From Vreelandella zhuhanensis (GTDB lineage: Bacteria; Pseudomonadota; Gammaproteobacteria; Pseudomonadales; Halomonadaceae): a stretch of DNA of 64,000 nt. The translations under genes and the position numbers were made by a program. Where the stretch lies: assembly GCF_009793355.1 (NCBI RefSeq), contig NZ_WTKP01000002.1:62001-126000 (forward strand). The letters are read 5' to 3'. The notes beneath the pieces were generated by a model, which saw only the letters and a program-made list of their open reading frames with translations, was not told the DNA's origin and did not search any database. This document shows, piece after piece, positions 7,876 through 17,012 of this stretch (positions are counted from its first letter, which is position 1; every line of letters begins with the position of its first letter).

Positions 7876-8778
7876 TCACATCGAACCATGTGGCTGGCAC
7901 TCGACCACCGCCCGTCTCAGTGCTTCGGCCATGGCATGTGCTGCCGGGCCTGCTCTGTCGCGATCGCGAAAGATCAACTGCATAGGCACTTCCCGGATAC
8001 CACCGGCGGCCAGGGGCAAGGGTTTTAACAGGCCGGAAGCCAAGGCCTCTCCAATACGTGTTTCCGGCATCCAGGCAAACCCCAGGCCACGCTTGAGCAT
8101 GTCCATGGAGGTATCCAGGTGGCTCACCGTCCAGCGTTGCTCGGCTTTCAGCCAACCGGCACTGGCAGACTGGCGTAACGCGGAATCGCGCACCACCAGC
8201 TGGCGATGCTGAGTCAAATCACGCAGGTCCAGCGCTCGACCCAAACGGTGCAGAGGATGGTTCGGATGCGCCACGGCCACAAAACGAACCGTGACCATGG
8301 GTATGCCGAGAAATCCCTGCGCCTCGATGCCTGTCACCACTAGATCGGCTCGGCCGTCATAAAGCATTTCAATGCCGCCATTAAGCACGCTTTCATGCAA
8401 CTGGACACGAACCTGCGGGTAAGTTGCCGAAAAGCTCTCCAACGCCTTGGCTTGTGCGGCGGCGGGAAATATCTGATCAATGGCCACGACCACTTCCGCT
8501 TCGAGCCCTGCCGCTAATCGCGTTGCCACATCTTCAAGCGAGGCGGCACTTTCGATCAATTGGCGTGCTCGGCGCAAAAGCAACTCACCAGCTTCCGTCA
8601 AACGCACCTGACGGCCGATGGGCTCCAATACCTGCACGCCCAACTGCTCTTCAAGCTTATGAACCGCGTGATTCAGCGTGGAGGGACTTTTATGCACGGC
8701 TTCGGCAGCACGTGCAAAGCCTCCATAGTCAACCACAGCGGCCAACATCTGCCACTGCGCAAGCGTTACCCGAGACAT
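7876..8778 (-). CDS. LysR family transcriptional regulator
   Basis: 300 residues. N-terminal winged helix (MSRVTLAQWQMLAAVVDYGGFARAAEAV... helix-turn-helix about 3-60) followed by the two-lobed LysR effector domain. It sits back to back with a pirin gene that is now a pseudogene, with ~134 bases between the starts. LysR regulators are commonly encoded opposite their target, and LysR-pirin divergence is a familiar arrangement, so pirin was probably its target. Effector unknown. GAGGAAAT precedes the ATG. Confidence 0.9.
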   Translation of the reverse strand: MSRVTLAQWQMLAAVVDYGGFARAAEAVHKSPSTLNHAVHKLEEQLGVQVLEPIGRQVRLTEAGELLLRRARQLIESAASLEDVATRLAAGLEAEVVVAIDQIFPAAAQAKALESFSATYPQVRVQLHESVLNGGIEMLYDGRADLVVTGIEAQGFLGIPMVTVRFVAVAHPNHPLHRLGRALDLRDLTQHRQLVVRDSALRQSASAGWLKAEQRWTVSHLDTSMDMLKRGLGFAWMPETRIGEALASGLLKPLPLAAGGIREVPMQLIFRDRDRAGPAAHAMAEALRRAVVECQPHGSM

Positions 8779-8912
8779 TTCGATTTCCTCGATGCAAAAC
8801 AGCGAAACAATCCGCTTAATATTCGAAAAAATCTCACTAGAATGCCATTAAATCACAGCTGAACGCTGTAACCGACCGCGAATTGCTTCAAAGACACTTA
8901 TCGGAGGCCTAA

Positions 8913-9272
8913 ATGGCATTGTCCACTCAGCGCGTTATCGATCATCTTATAATGCGGGTATCGCTCATCTTGCATTGTCACCTCACGGCAATGTGACGTT
9001 CGCCACACCCGCCGCCACCCTGCTGGCTTATGTGTTTGAAGGGCAACTTGAATATGGCGACAAGCATGTACGAGCCGGAGAGCTGGCAAGGTTTGCGCCT
9101 GGCAATGAGCTATTCCTGACGGCTTCCGGGGGTGCTCAAGCATTACTTGCTGAGCGGCGAACCACATCATGAACCTATCGCTCACTACGGTCCTTTTGTA
9201 ATGAACGAACAACATGAACTCGAGCAGGCATTGCAGGATTACCGTAATGGTTCCTTCGGGGCTTTTTTATAG
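8913..9272 (+). pseudogene. Pirin remnant (internal deletion plus frameshift)
   Basis: An intact start (GGAGG, 6 bases, ATG at 8913) encodes MALSTQRVIDHLI, the pirin N-terminus. After about 13 codons the frame is lost; a second frame from about 8951 gives the pirin C-terminal cupin (TLLAYVFEGQLEYGDKHVRA, AGELARFAPGN), and a third frame from about 9147 gives SGEPHHEPIAHYGPFVMN and QDYRNGSFG, ending at TAG 9270-9272. Pirins are ~280-290 residues; here the whole N-terminal iron-binding cupin is missing. No functional product is likely. Pirins are iron-binding cupins, some with quercetinase activity. Confidence 0.8.
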
Positions 9273-9420
9273 AGGATAGAGTCATTTTTCTCCCCTATGA
9301 CTTTAACTACCACCGATGAAACTAATTAACACAAAAATTAACAATAAATAGCAAACACTGTTCTAGGTAGGAAAGGTGCTATTATTGCTTCCTTTATTAC
9401 CTGAAAGAGCAGGTTTTTGT

Positions 9421-11223
9421 ATGGGCATACAGTCTATGCACTCCTGCTTGCATGGGGTAAGGTTTATCAGCTTTTTCATAGTTTGGTTACCTCTTTCACT
9501 GATTTTGGCGGTCTTATTACCCATGTTGCGAATCCTTCATTCGCTGCCCCGCACGCATAAACTGTTACTTTTACCTGTGGCGACCATGGTCACAGTGCTG
9601 GGCGCACAAAAGTTATTGACGACATTTAATGATTTTTCTACTCCTACTACATCTCTGGAAAGTGTACTGGTACCGCTTCCCGCCGACTCCCGCCCTGGGG
9701 TGCCCTCTCTTCGCCAAGAACAAACGCCGGTAGCCGACGCCATCGGACGTGCCTCGCGCGCACTGGATGCCACTCGGGAACATATTCCCTTAAACGAGCT
9801 CACCGCCACCGAGATCGTTGACCTTGATGTCATTGTTGCCGCAGAAGCGAATATTGCCGCTCAGCCTCCCGAAGACACCTTCACCCCACTTGACGATGGC
9901 TCGCTGCACATGGCGATGGTGATAGGTACCCTGGCCAGCGGCATGCCCGACAGCTCACCGACTCTAGCCACGCTTGCCGATACTTCCATGGAAAACGACT
10001 CGGAAATAGGCGATGCCACTTCCTACGATGACTACGCCACCGATCTCGACGTTTTTGACGACATTTCCTTTCTCGACCTGGAGCTTGCCGCGGAAGAAAC
10101 CTTCGTCCCAGAATGGACCACCCATAGCGTGGCTTCCGGAGAGACCTTCGCCATTCTAGCGCAAAACCAACTGGGGCTGGGATATAGCCGAGTCCTCGAA
10201 CTGTTGGCCGACCTCCCCGACCAGCGGCTGTTGACTCATTGGCGAGCCGGGCAGAGTTTCGACTACAAGCTCGATGCACAGGGTGAGTTGCTCTCACTGC
10301 GCATGATGAAAAATACCCGTGAAGGTGTACTGATCGAGCGTGAAGGAAGCCAGTTCGCCGTCACCGGTATACAGCGTCATGGTGAACCGGTTCAACGCCT
10401 ATACGCCGGCAGTGTCAGCGGTAGTTTTGCCCGCTCGGCCCAAGCCACCGGCCTGAATAGCGGCGCCGTTACCGAATTGACCCGCCTGCTCGAACAAAAA
10501 CTTGATTTTCGCCGCGACAGCCGTCGCGGCGACCGTTTTCAGGTATTGCTCGAGTCCGACATGATCGAAGGTGAAACCCTCGATTCTCGTGTCCTGGCCG
10601 TTCAATATGAAGGCGCACGCATGGATTTGACCTTGGTGCGCAACCTGACGGACAACAACTTCTATACCCCCGACGGCAGCAGCCTTGATCCTGCTTTTTC
10701 TCGCTACCCCTTTGAAGGCAGCTATCGTCTGAGCTCAAATTTCAACCCGCGACGCAAGCATCCTGTGACAGGGCGCATCAGTCCCCATAACGGCACCGAC
10801 TTTGCCATGCCGATTGGCACTCCCGTCACTTCACCAGCGACTGGTCGCGTAGAGCGCGTCGGCAACCACCATGCAGCCGGGCGTTATATCGTCATTCGTC
10901 ATGACAATGGTTACCGTACCCGCTATCTACACCTGTCGCGCCCTCTGGTCGGCCGTGGCGACCGAGTCGAGATGGGAGAGCGTATCGCCCTGTCAGGCAA
11001 TACCGGACGTAGCACCGGCCCTCATTTGCATTATGAAGTCATCGTCAACAACTCTCCGGTCAACGCCATGAACGTCGAGTTACCGGAAAACCGTAGCCTG
11101 AACGGCGAGAGCCTGGAAGCCTTCAAGCGCCAGACCCAGCCGATCATGGTCGCGTTGCAAAGCGGCGAAGCGGGCACCATCAGCGTGGCGCAGGCGGGTA
11201 ACGACGAGGAAGATGAAGGCTAA
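9421..11223 (+). CDS. M23 family murein endopeptidase with OapA/LysM-like region (MepM-like)
   Basis: 600 residues from the ATG at 9421 (GCAGG upstream); a GTG at 9376 would add 15 residues but its ribosome site abuts it. One or two hydrophobic segments near the N-terminus (FFIVWLPLSLILAVLLP and LLLLPVATMVTVLG), with the OapA-like LPRTHKLLLLP between them, anchor it in the inner membrane. An acidic linker follows, then a LysM-like fold (about 235-300) and a Zn peptidase domain with HNGTDFA (His456, Asp460) and HLHYE (His535, His537). These cut D-Ala-mDAP crosslinks in the periplasm to allow wall growth. Neighbours are two L,D-transpeptidases. Strong terminator follows. Confidence 0.9.
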   Translation: MGIQSMHSCLHGVRFISFFIVWLPLSLILAVLLPMLRILHSLPRTHKLLLLPVATMVTVLGAQKLLTTFNDFSTPTTSLESVLVPLPADSRPGVPSLRQEQTPVADAIGRASRALDATREHIPLNELTATEIVDLDVIVAAEANIAAQPPEDTFTPLDDGSLHMAMVIGTLASGMPDSSPTLATLADTSMENDSEIGDATSYDDYATDLDVFDDISFLDLELAAEETFVPEWTTHSVASGETFAILAQNQLGLGYSRVLELLADLPDQRLLTHWRAGQSFDYKLDAQGELLSLRMMKNTREGVLIEREGSQFAVTGIQRHGEPVQRLYAGSVSGSFARSAQATGLNSGAVTELTRLLEQKLDFRRDSRRGDRFQVLLESDMIEGETLDSRVLAVQYEGARMDLTLVRNLTDNNFYTPDGSSLDPAFSRYPFEGSYRLSSNFNPRRKHPVTGRISPHNGTDFAMPIGTPVTSPATGRVERVGNHHAAGRYIVIRHDNGYRTRYLHLSRPLVGRGDRVEMGERIALSGNTGRSTGPHLHYEVIVNNSPVNAMNVELPENRSLNGESLEAFKRQTQPIMVALQSGEAGTISVAQAGNDEEDEG

Positions 11224-11261
11224 CCTTCACTTCTCGGTGAAAGTAAGACGCCGATGACATT

Positions 11262-11309
11262 GAAAAAGCGCCGCTACCTGCCAGATGAACAGAGTAGCGG
11301 CGCTTTTTC
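11262..11309. terminator. Bidirectional intrinsic terminator
   Basis: Perfect 16-base arms GAAAAAGCGCCGCTAC / GTAGCGGCGCTTTTTC around a 16-base loop, giving a U-run on both strands. It separates the convergent M23 peptidase and L,D-transpeptidase genes. Confidence 0.9.
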
Positions 11310-11357
11310 ATGGCTTGAAATTGATCGGTTGGTTCTCTCGTCTAGCTGTTCTCCCGG

Positions 11358-13007
11358 CTAGTTAAGGGGACGCTGCAACTTGGCAAGCACTTTTTGATCA
11401 CGCTGATAGATATCCGGGCGAAATTCCACATTGCCCTGAGCATCAGGCCAGGCAGTCACATAACCCAGTGTCACAGGGATATGTTGCGGCAATCGCACCG
11501 TCCGGTCGCTGCCACTGCCGTTCAGCAAGCGGCTCAACCGCTGCTTGCTTCCACTGTCTTCCAGTAGCAGCTGGGCAAATTCCTCAGCATTTTCAACACG
11601 TACACAACCGGAACTCAGGGCACGCTGCTCACGCCTGAATAGACCTTGCGCTGGCGTATCGTGCAGGTAAATCATATGGTCGTTGGGAAAGCGGATCACC
11701 ACGTCACCCAAGGGATTTCCCGGTCCTGCTACCTGGCGCAGCATTATATTGCCCGGTGCCGACCAATCAATCGAGTCAGGTGAAAGAGGCTCACCGTTCG
11801 CATTCAATACCCGAATATTATTCCGGGCAAGATACTCCTGATCACGCCGCACTTCGGGCAAGACGTCTTCACGTAAAATCGTCGGCGGCAGCGTCCAGGA
11901 CGGGTTGAGGGTCAGATGCGTAATCGCCGAGTGAATGAGTGGCGTATCCCGCCCGGACCTGCCGACCACTACCTTTGAACGCCATCGCTCGCCATCCGGG
12001 CGAAAATAATGCAACCGGTAACCGGCGATATCCACCCAGACCCTCGGCGTGTCCCGGGGAATCGACGTCATCCAGCGTGCGCGTTCCAGATTGACGCGCA
12101 ACTGATCGACACGTGAAGAGAGTGAGATATTGAGTGCCGCCAGGGTTTGACGACCGATAACCCCATCCGCCTCAAGCAAGTGGCGCCGCTGAAAGCGTTT
12201 GACCGCAGCCTCGAGCGTCTCGTCAAAATAAAGCGGCTGAGGTGAACTAACGGCAATTTCAGGATAAGCGTCTCTGTCCGCGCGCATCACCTCAGGCTCA
12301 CCCACCTGGACCAGACGCCTGCGCAGCAGAGCCACATCCTCATGGGTCATGCCAGGGCGCAGGGCTTCATTGCGACTCGGCAAATAGCCCAAGGAGGCCT
12401 GTGCAGGCTGGTTGGCCAACCCCCGGTAATAGCGAAGCGCATCACGCAAAGATTGATATTCACTGGTGCCGGGGCGCGCCAGGGCAAACACAGCGTCAAG
12501 GTTCCGGGCATCGACGCCCTGCACCACCTTGGACAGGTTGTAGCGCCTTGAGTCCAGTTCAGTTTCCCAGTTTTCCAGCGTTTCCTGTGGATTTATCTTG
12601 CCGCGTTCCAGATGATCCAGGGCAAGCAGCAACTGACGCGTGGCCCGAAGCTCGAACACCGCTTGTGTATCGGCATCCGCTTGCTGAGCCTGCCGGTAAG
12701 CTGCCAGTAACTGTGACGCCTGATAATTTTCGGGTTCGAGACCATCGTCTTCGAGGTGCTCCAATGCCTTGACCAAGGCCTCGACCGCGGCCTCTTCCTG
12801 CCAGACCGGCTGATTTTCGTGTAACCGGTAAAACGCATCCACCGGTAGATCGTTTTCCGGCAATCCGGCCAAACGCTGCATCAATGTCTCTGATAGCGCT
12901 TCCGGCTCCGCAACATCGTCGTGGGTCGCTGCAAGCAGGCCATGTGACAGGACCAGACATAAGGCTAGCCCCCCTACCCATCGCCTCTTCAACTTGATAC
13001 CTTTCAT
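11358..13007 (-). CDS. ldtD: Murein L,D-transpeptidase with peptidoglycan-binding domain (YcbB/LdtD-like)
   Basis: 549 residues. Signal peptide (KLKRRWVGGLALCLVLSHGLLA), a helical scaffold domain, a PG_binding_1 domain (LEAAVKRFQRRHLLEADGVI, about 260-290), then the YkuD catalytic domain with SSGCVRVENAEEF; Cys468 is the nucleophile. This is the LdtD/YcbB layout: it makes 3-3 (mDAP-mDAP) crosslinks in periplasmic peptidoglycan, a route that resists most beta-lactams. The gene stands alone, convergent with the M23 peptidase and divergent from a second, smaller L,D-transpeptidase 72 bases away, so the two may share a regulatory region. Confidence 0.9.
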   Translation of the reverse strand: MKGIKLKRRWVGGLALCLVLSHGLLAATHDDVAEPEALSETLMQRLAGLPENDLPVDAFYRLHENQPVWQEEAAVEALVKALEHLEDDGLEPENYQASQLLAAYRQAQQADADTQAVFELRATRQLLLALDHLERGKINPQETLENWETELDSRRYNLSKVVQGVDARNLDAVFALARPGTSEYQSLRDALRYYRGLANQPAQASLGYLPSRNEALRPGMTHEDVALLRRRLVQVGEPEVMRADRDAYPEIAVSSPQPLYFDETLEAAVKRFQRRHLLEADGVIGRQTLAALNISLSSRVDQLRVNLERARWMTSIPRDTPRVWVDIAGYRLHYFRPDGERWRSKVVVGRSGRDTPLIHSAITHLTLNPSWTLPPTILREDVLPEVRRDQEYLARNNIRVLNANGEPLSPDSIDWSAPGNIMLRQVAGPGNPLGDVVIRFPNDHMIYLHDTPAQGLFRREQRALSSGCVRVENAEEFAQLLLEDSGSKQRLSRLLNGSGSDRTVRLPQHIPVTLGYVTAWPDAQGNVEFRPDIYQRDQKVLAKLQRPLN

Positions 13008-13078
13008 CGTCCACTCCTTGCGTTACGACTGCTACAATTCTATCAGCCTTGTTTACCCTTCTTGCGGAATCTTTCAGT

Positions 13079-13801
13079 ATGGCGGCACACTCAAACGCTA
13101 CAGTATTGTTGTTTACATTACCGTTTTCTCTATTACCCCTCATCACACATGCCGATACATTCATGTCCCGGATTAACGGCAGTTCACCGCCAATTTCAGG
13201 ATCACTTGAGCATCGTCTGGCTCAACTTGCTCCCCATGCCAACCCACATGTACTACAACTTGCCGCCAAAGCCTTGTCATGTGCCGCACCCAGTGCCCAG
13301 CGTCTGGCAGTGATTGATTTTTCGTTGCCCTCCACCGAAGAGCGCCTTTGGGTTTTCGACCTGCAACAGCAGACCCTGCTGTTCGAAGAACTGGTATCGC
13401 ATGGAAGCGGCTCGGGAGACGCCAAGGCCGAAATCTTTTCCAACACCCCGGAAAGCTACCAGTCGAGCATCGGTTTGTTTCGCACCATGAACAGCTACTA
13501 CGGACGTAACGGTTATTCTTTACGCCTGGAAGGACTGGAACCCAATATCAATGACCTGGCTTACGAGCGCGCCATCGTGATCCATGGCGCCGACTACGTC
13601 AGCGATGATTTTATCCAGCAAACCGGTAGACTGGGACGCAGCCAGGGATGCCCTGCCGTGCGTGAAGAAATCACTTATCCCTTGATCGACAGCCTCAAGG
13701 ACGAGCAATACGTCTTTGCCTATTACCCTGATCAGGAGTGGCTGGAAACCTCAGCGTTTCTCGCCTGCTCCTCTCCTGCCGGTCACCTCGCCCAACGCTG
13801 A
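13079..13801 (+). CDS. Murein L,D-transpeptidase catalytic domain protein (YkuD_2 type)
   Basis: 240 residues from the ATG at 13079 (GGAA upstream); a TTG at 13049 is possible but leaves a worse signal peptide. Signal sequence ATVLLFTLPFSLLPLITHA, then a YkuD_2-like domain: VSHGSGSGDAKAEIFSNTP, GLEPNINDLAYERAIVIHGA and SQGCPAV with Cys191 as nucleophile and His about 170. This family is distinct from classical YkuD; members are short periplasmic proteins presumed to act on peptidoglycan. Adjacent to ldtD and an M23 peptidase. Activity is inferred from the Cys/His motifs only. Confidence 0.85.
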   Translation: MAAHSNATVLLFTLPFSLLPLITHADTFMSRINGSSPPISGSLEHRLAQLAPHANPHVLQLAAKALSCAAPSAQRLAVIDFSLPSTEERLWVFDLQQQTLLFEELVSHGSGSGDAKAEIFSNTPESYQSSIGLFRTMNSYYGRNGYSLRLEGLEPNINDLAYERAIVIHGADYVSDDFIQQTGRLGRSQGCPAVREEITYPLIDSLKDEQYVFAYYPDQEWLETSAFLACSSPAGHLAQR

Positions 13802-13943
13802 TGCTGCAAAACGACATAATGTCGCAAATGAAGAAAACACTCCCCAATGATGCGGGCATACTCTTACGAACTTTCTCGATGATACCTTTCTTTTCAAGCT
13901 GATTTTCAAGCAGCGGGTTGCACCGCGACACAAGATTTATCAT
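13695..13943 (-). CDS. Doubtful small ORF, possibly a truncated gene start
   Basis: A leftward reading frame begins at ATG 13943 after GAGGAG (8 bases), 39 bases from the divergent SDR start. The first ~45 residues (starting MINLVSRCNPLLENQLEKKG) look like real coding sequence with a charged amphipathic helix, but past about 13800 the frame is only the antisense of the transpeptidase gene and turns Arg-rich. I do not recognise it. Either a small unknown protein or the stump of a gene cut off at its 3' side. Confidence 0.25.
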   Translation of the reverse strand: MINLVSRCNPLLENQLEKKGIIEKVRKSMPASLGSVFFICDIMSFCSISVGRGDRQERSRRETLRFPATPDQGNRQRRIARP

Positions 13944-13981
13944 GCTGAAGTCTCCTCTTATTTCGATCATGGAGAGTTCTC

Positions 13982-14668
13982 ATGCATAAAGGTGTTGTGT
14001 TGATTACCGGTGCCTCCAGCGGCATAGGTGCCGCCACAGCTAGAGCGGCTTCACGAGAAGGGTACAAACTGGTACTGGCCGCCCGCTCTCATGAAAAGCT
14101 CGAGGCCCTGGGGCAGGAGCTGGGAACGGACAATGTCATGACCTGCAGTGTCGATGTCACCGACATGGAGCAGCTTCAGAGCATGGTCGAGCAGGCGATG
14201 GAGCGTTTCGGACGTCTCGATGCGGTCTTTGCCAACGCGGGCCGAGGCGGCTCCCCCGGCGGCTTTAGCGAGGCCGACCATCACAGCTGGCGGGAAATGA
14301 TCCTGACCAATATTTACGGGGTCGGCCTGACCCTACAGGCCTGCTTGCCGGCGCTGCGGCATAGCAAGGGCCATGTATTGCTGACCGGCTCCGCCGCCGG
14401 GCGAGCCACCATTCCCGGTTCGATGTACAGCGCCACCAAATGGGCGGTTACCGGGATCGGCTATAACCTGCGCGAGGAACTGCGCGGCACGGGAATACGC
14501 GTCACCTTGATCGAACCGGGCATGGTGGACACCCCCTTCTTCGACGAACCTCCCGCCCATGCATTGGAAGATCGCGACATCGCCAATGCGGTCATTTATG
14601 CACTCGGGCAGCCGCGCCATGTCGATGTCAACGAAATCCTGATACGCCCTACCCCACCGGAAGAGTGA
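13982..14668 (+). CDS. Short-chain dehydrogenase/reductase
   Basis: 228 residues. Classical SDR: cofactor loop TGASSGIG (9-16), NAG (82-84 region), catalytic Ser in LLTGSAAG and YSATK (Tyr149, Lys153). The presence of AARS after beta-2 favours NADP(H). Substrate not deducible; closest in style to YdfG/serine or sorbitol dehydrogenase-like SDRs. GGAGAG precedes the ATG by 6-7 bases. It is followed by ~200 bases without a clear gene, then a luciferase-like monooxygenase. Confidence 0.88.
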   Translation: MHKGVVLITGASSGIGAATARAASREGYKLVLAARSHEKLEALGQELGTDNVMTCSVDVTDMEQLQSMVEQAMERFGRLDAVFANAGRGGSPGGFSEADHHSWREMILTNIYGVGLTLQACLPALRHSKGHVLLTGSAAGRATIPGSMYSATKWAVTGIGYNLREELRGTGIRVTLIEPGMVDTPFFDEPPAHALEDRDIANAVIYALGQPRHVDVNEILIRPTPPEE

Positions 14669-14872
14669 CCGCTGCTCAACGCCGAGAATTCCTGGCTGCG
14701 CCAAGGATTGGTTTATTTTTTCCGAGATCGTTTGCAATTCCCGGTAGCGACCCTCATAACAGTTATTAGCAAGCAGGCTAAGTATTGAGTCTGACATTCG
14801 ATGCCACCTTTCGGATGCCCGCGCATCATGCGCTTAGCCGCTGCACCACACGTTTTCACTTTCAGGTGCTGT

Positions 14873-15865
14873 ATGAGCCAACTTTCCACCACACCGCTTT
14901 CCGTTCTGGATCTCGCGCCGATTCGTCAAGGGAGCAGCGCTGCCGACACCTTCCGCGACACCGTTTCGCTTGCGCAATTGACCGAACGCCTGGGCTTCAC
15001 CCGTTACTGGCTGGCCGAGCATCATAATATCGAGGGTATCGCCAGCGCCGCAACCTCGGTACTGATCGGCCACGTGGCCGGGCAGACCAGACGTATTCGC
15101 GTAGGCAGTGGCGGCATCATGTTACCCAACCATCCGCCGTTGGTGGTGGCTGAACAGTTCGGTACCCTGGAAACCTTGTATCCTGGACGAATCGATCTGG
15201 GGCTGGGCCGCGCCCCGGGCTCCGATGCCGCCACCATGGCCGCCATGCGGCGCTCGGCGCATGCCGGTGTGGATGATTTCCCCCAGCAACTCGCCGAACT
15301 GCAGCGTTACCTGGGCGAGCCAAAGCCCGGTCAGCGAGTCAAAGCCGTGCCTGGCCAAGGTACCCATGTGCCCATCTGGCTGTTGGGCTCCAGCGGCTAC
15401 AGCGCCCAGCTGGCGGCCCGGCAGGGCTTACCGTTCGCCTTTGCCGCCCAGTTCGCCCCCGGCTATCTGTTCGAGGCGCTGCGGCTGTACCGCGACAATT
15501 TCCAGCCCTCCGAGCACCTGGAAAAACCCCACGCCATGGTGGGACTGCCGGTGATTGCCGCCGACAGCGATGAACAGGCGGACTTCCTGGCCACCACCGC
15601 CCAGCAGAAATTCCTCAACTTGATTCGTGGCAAACGTACCCAATCTTTGCCGCCCACCGAAGCGCTCGACTGGAACCCGCATGAGCGCGCCCAGGTTCAG
15701 CAGTTCCTGGGGGCCGCGATCATCGGCGGTCCAGAAACAGTACGCACCGGGCTCGAAGATTTTATCGCTCGTACCGGGGCGGATGAACTGATGATCAACA
15801 GCGACTTCTATCGTCACCAGGACCGCTTGCGTAGCTACGAGATCGTCGCTAAGGCCGCACGGTGA
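14873..15865 (+). CDS. LLM class flavin-dependent oxidoreductase (MsnO8/YhbW-like)
   Basis: 331 residues from ATG 14873 (CAGG 7 bases upstream). Bacterial-luciferase TIM barrel: [12 protein letters not shown] start, [40 protein letters not shown] and [14 protein letters not shown] are hallmarks of the MsnO8 subgroup, which bind reduced FMN. Substrate unknown. The stop overlaps the GTG of azlC by four bases (GTGA), so it forms an operon with the AzlCD exporter. The linkage might mean that the oxidoreductase product or substrate is a branched-chain amino acid-like compound, but that is a guess. Confidence 0.88.
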   Translation: MSQLSTTPLSVLDLAPIRQGSSAADTFRDTVSLAQLTERLGFTRYWLAEHHNIEGIASAATSVLIGHVAGQTRRIRVGSGGIMLPNHPPLVVAEQFGTLETLYPGRIDLGLGRAPGSDAATMAAMRRSAHAGVDDFPQQLAELQRYLGEPKPGQRVKAVPGQGTHVPIWLLGSSGYSAQLAARQGLPFAFAAQFAPGYLFEALRLYRDNFQPSEHLEKPHAMVGLPVIAADSDEQADFLATTAQQKFLNLIRGKRTQSLPPTEALDWNPHERAQVQQFLGAAIIGGPETVRTGLEDFIARTGADELMINSDFYRHQDRLRSYEIVAKAAR

Positions 15866-16587
15866 GCGCCGAACTCACGCTGAAAGGCTCTCTTTCGGGC
15901 TTCAAGCGCATGGCACCGCTTTCGCTGTTCGTGGTCGCGTTCGGCCTGGCGTTCGGTGTCGCCGCCATTCAGCGCGGTCTTTCCGGCTTGGAAACGCTGT
16001 TGATGAGCGGGCTGGTATTCGCCGGGGTGGCGCAGTTCGCTGCCCTGGAGCTATGGGGTCCAGAGATTCCCTTGATTGCCTTGATTGCCACCACTTTCGC
16101 CATCAATGCCCGACATTTGTTGATGGGTGCTGCTCTCTACCCATGGCTGCGCCACCTTCCTCCCCTGCAGCGCTATACCAGTCTCAGCGTCATGAGCGAT
16201 GCCAACTGGGCTATGGCGGCGACAGATTACCAGCGTGGCGAAACCAACATCGGCATTCTGGTGGGCGGTGGTATTGCCCTGTGGTTGGCCTGGATGTTGG
16301 GCACGGCATTGGGGGTGATATTCGGCAGTGGGATCAGCGAACCCGAGCGCTTGGGGCTGGATGTGATCATGGGCTGTTTCATGCTGGCCATGCTGGTCGG
16401 CGGCAAGACCAAACTTTCGATGTTGTTTCCCTGGAGTGTCGCTGCCATGGCGGCACTTTTGGCGCTATATTTCTTACCTGCCAACTCGCATGTGATCGTC
16501 GGCGCTCTGGCTGGTGGCATCGCCGGGCTTTTCCTTCCTGACACTCCCAAGCCCAAGGAAACCTCCAAGCCGAAGGAAACAGCATGA
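15862..16587 (+). CDS. azlC: AzlC family branched-chain amino acid exporter, large subunit
   Basis: 241 residues with about seven membrane helices. [38 protein letters not shown] and [20 protein letters not shown]-type blocks are the AzlC signatures. AzlC works with the small AzlD to export branched-chain amino acids or analogues such as 4-azaleucine (YgaZH in E. coli). Starts with GTG overlapping the upstream stop and ends by an ATGA overlap with azlD. The C-terminal tail is Pro/Lys rich ([13 protein letters not shown]), a short tandem repeat. Confidence 0.9.
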   Translation: MSAELTLKGSLSGFKRMAPLSLFVVAFGLAFGVAAIQRGLSGLETLLMSGLVFAGVAQFAALELWGPEIPLIALIATTFAINARHLLMGAALYPWLRHLPPLQRYTSLSVMSDANWAMAATDYQRGETNIGILVGGGIALWLAWMLGTALGVIFGSGISEPERLGLDVIMGCFMLAMLVGGKTKLSMLFPWSVAAMAALLALYFLPANSHVIVGALAGGIAGLFLPDTPKPKETSKPKETA

Positions 16588-16892
16588 GTCTTGCCCTGAC
16601 ACCCGCAGGTGCCTTGGTGGCCATAATTATCATGGCGGGTGTAACCTACCTTGCCCGTATCGGCGGTGTGATGGTGATGGCACGTGTACCCATCGGCCCT
16701 AAAGTGGAGCGTTTCATCAACGCCATGGCGGGCTCGGTGTTGGTCGCGGTTATTGTGCCCATGGCGGCACAAGGCGACTGGGCCGCACGAATGGCGCTGG
16801 TGGCCACACTCGGGGTGATGTTGGCCACTCGCAAACCCTTGGCTGCGATTACCGCCGGCATCGCCACCGCCGCGTTATGGCGTTTATTTTAG
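16584..16892 (+). CDS. azlD: AzlD domain protein, small exporter subunit
   Basis: 102 residues, three to four membrane helices, with VTYLARIGGVMVM near 20 and a MLATRKPLAAITAGIATAAL ending typical of AzlD. It starts inside the azlC stop (ATGA), so the two subunits are translationally coupled. Role: partner of AzlC in the inner membrane. Confidence 0.9.
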   Translation: MSLALTPAGALVAIIIMAGVTYLARIGGVMVMARVPIGPKVERFINAMAGSVLVAVIVPMAAQGDWAARMALVATLGVMLATRKPLAAITAGIATAALWRLF

Positions 16893-17012
16893 AGCCGCCT
16901 GCCCCAGTGCCGATTAGCTGACACAGCATCCATTGGCGAAGGAGTGGGTAAGGCGTCACACTGAGGCAGCGCATTCCTCGATGCGCTATCCATCATTTAA
17001 CAAGGAAGCCCG

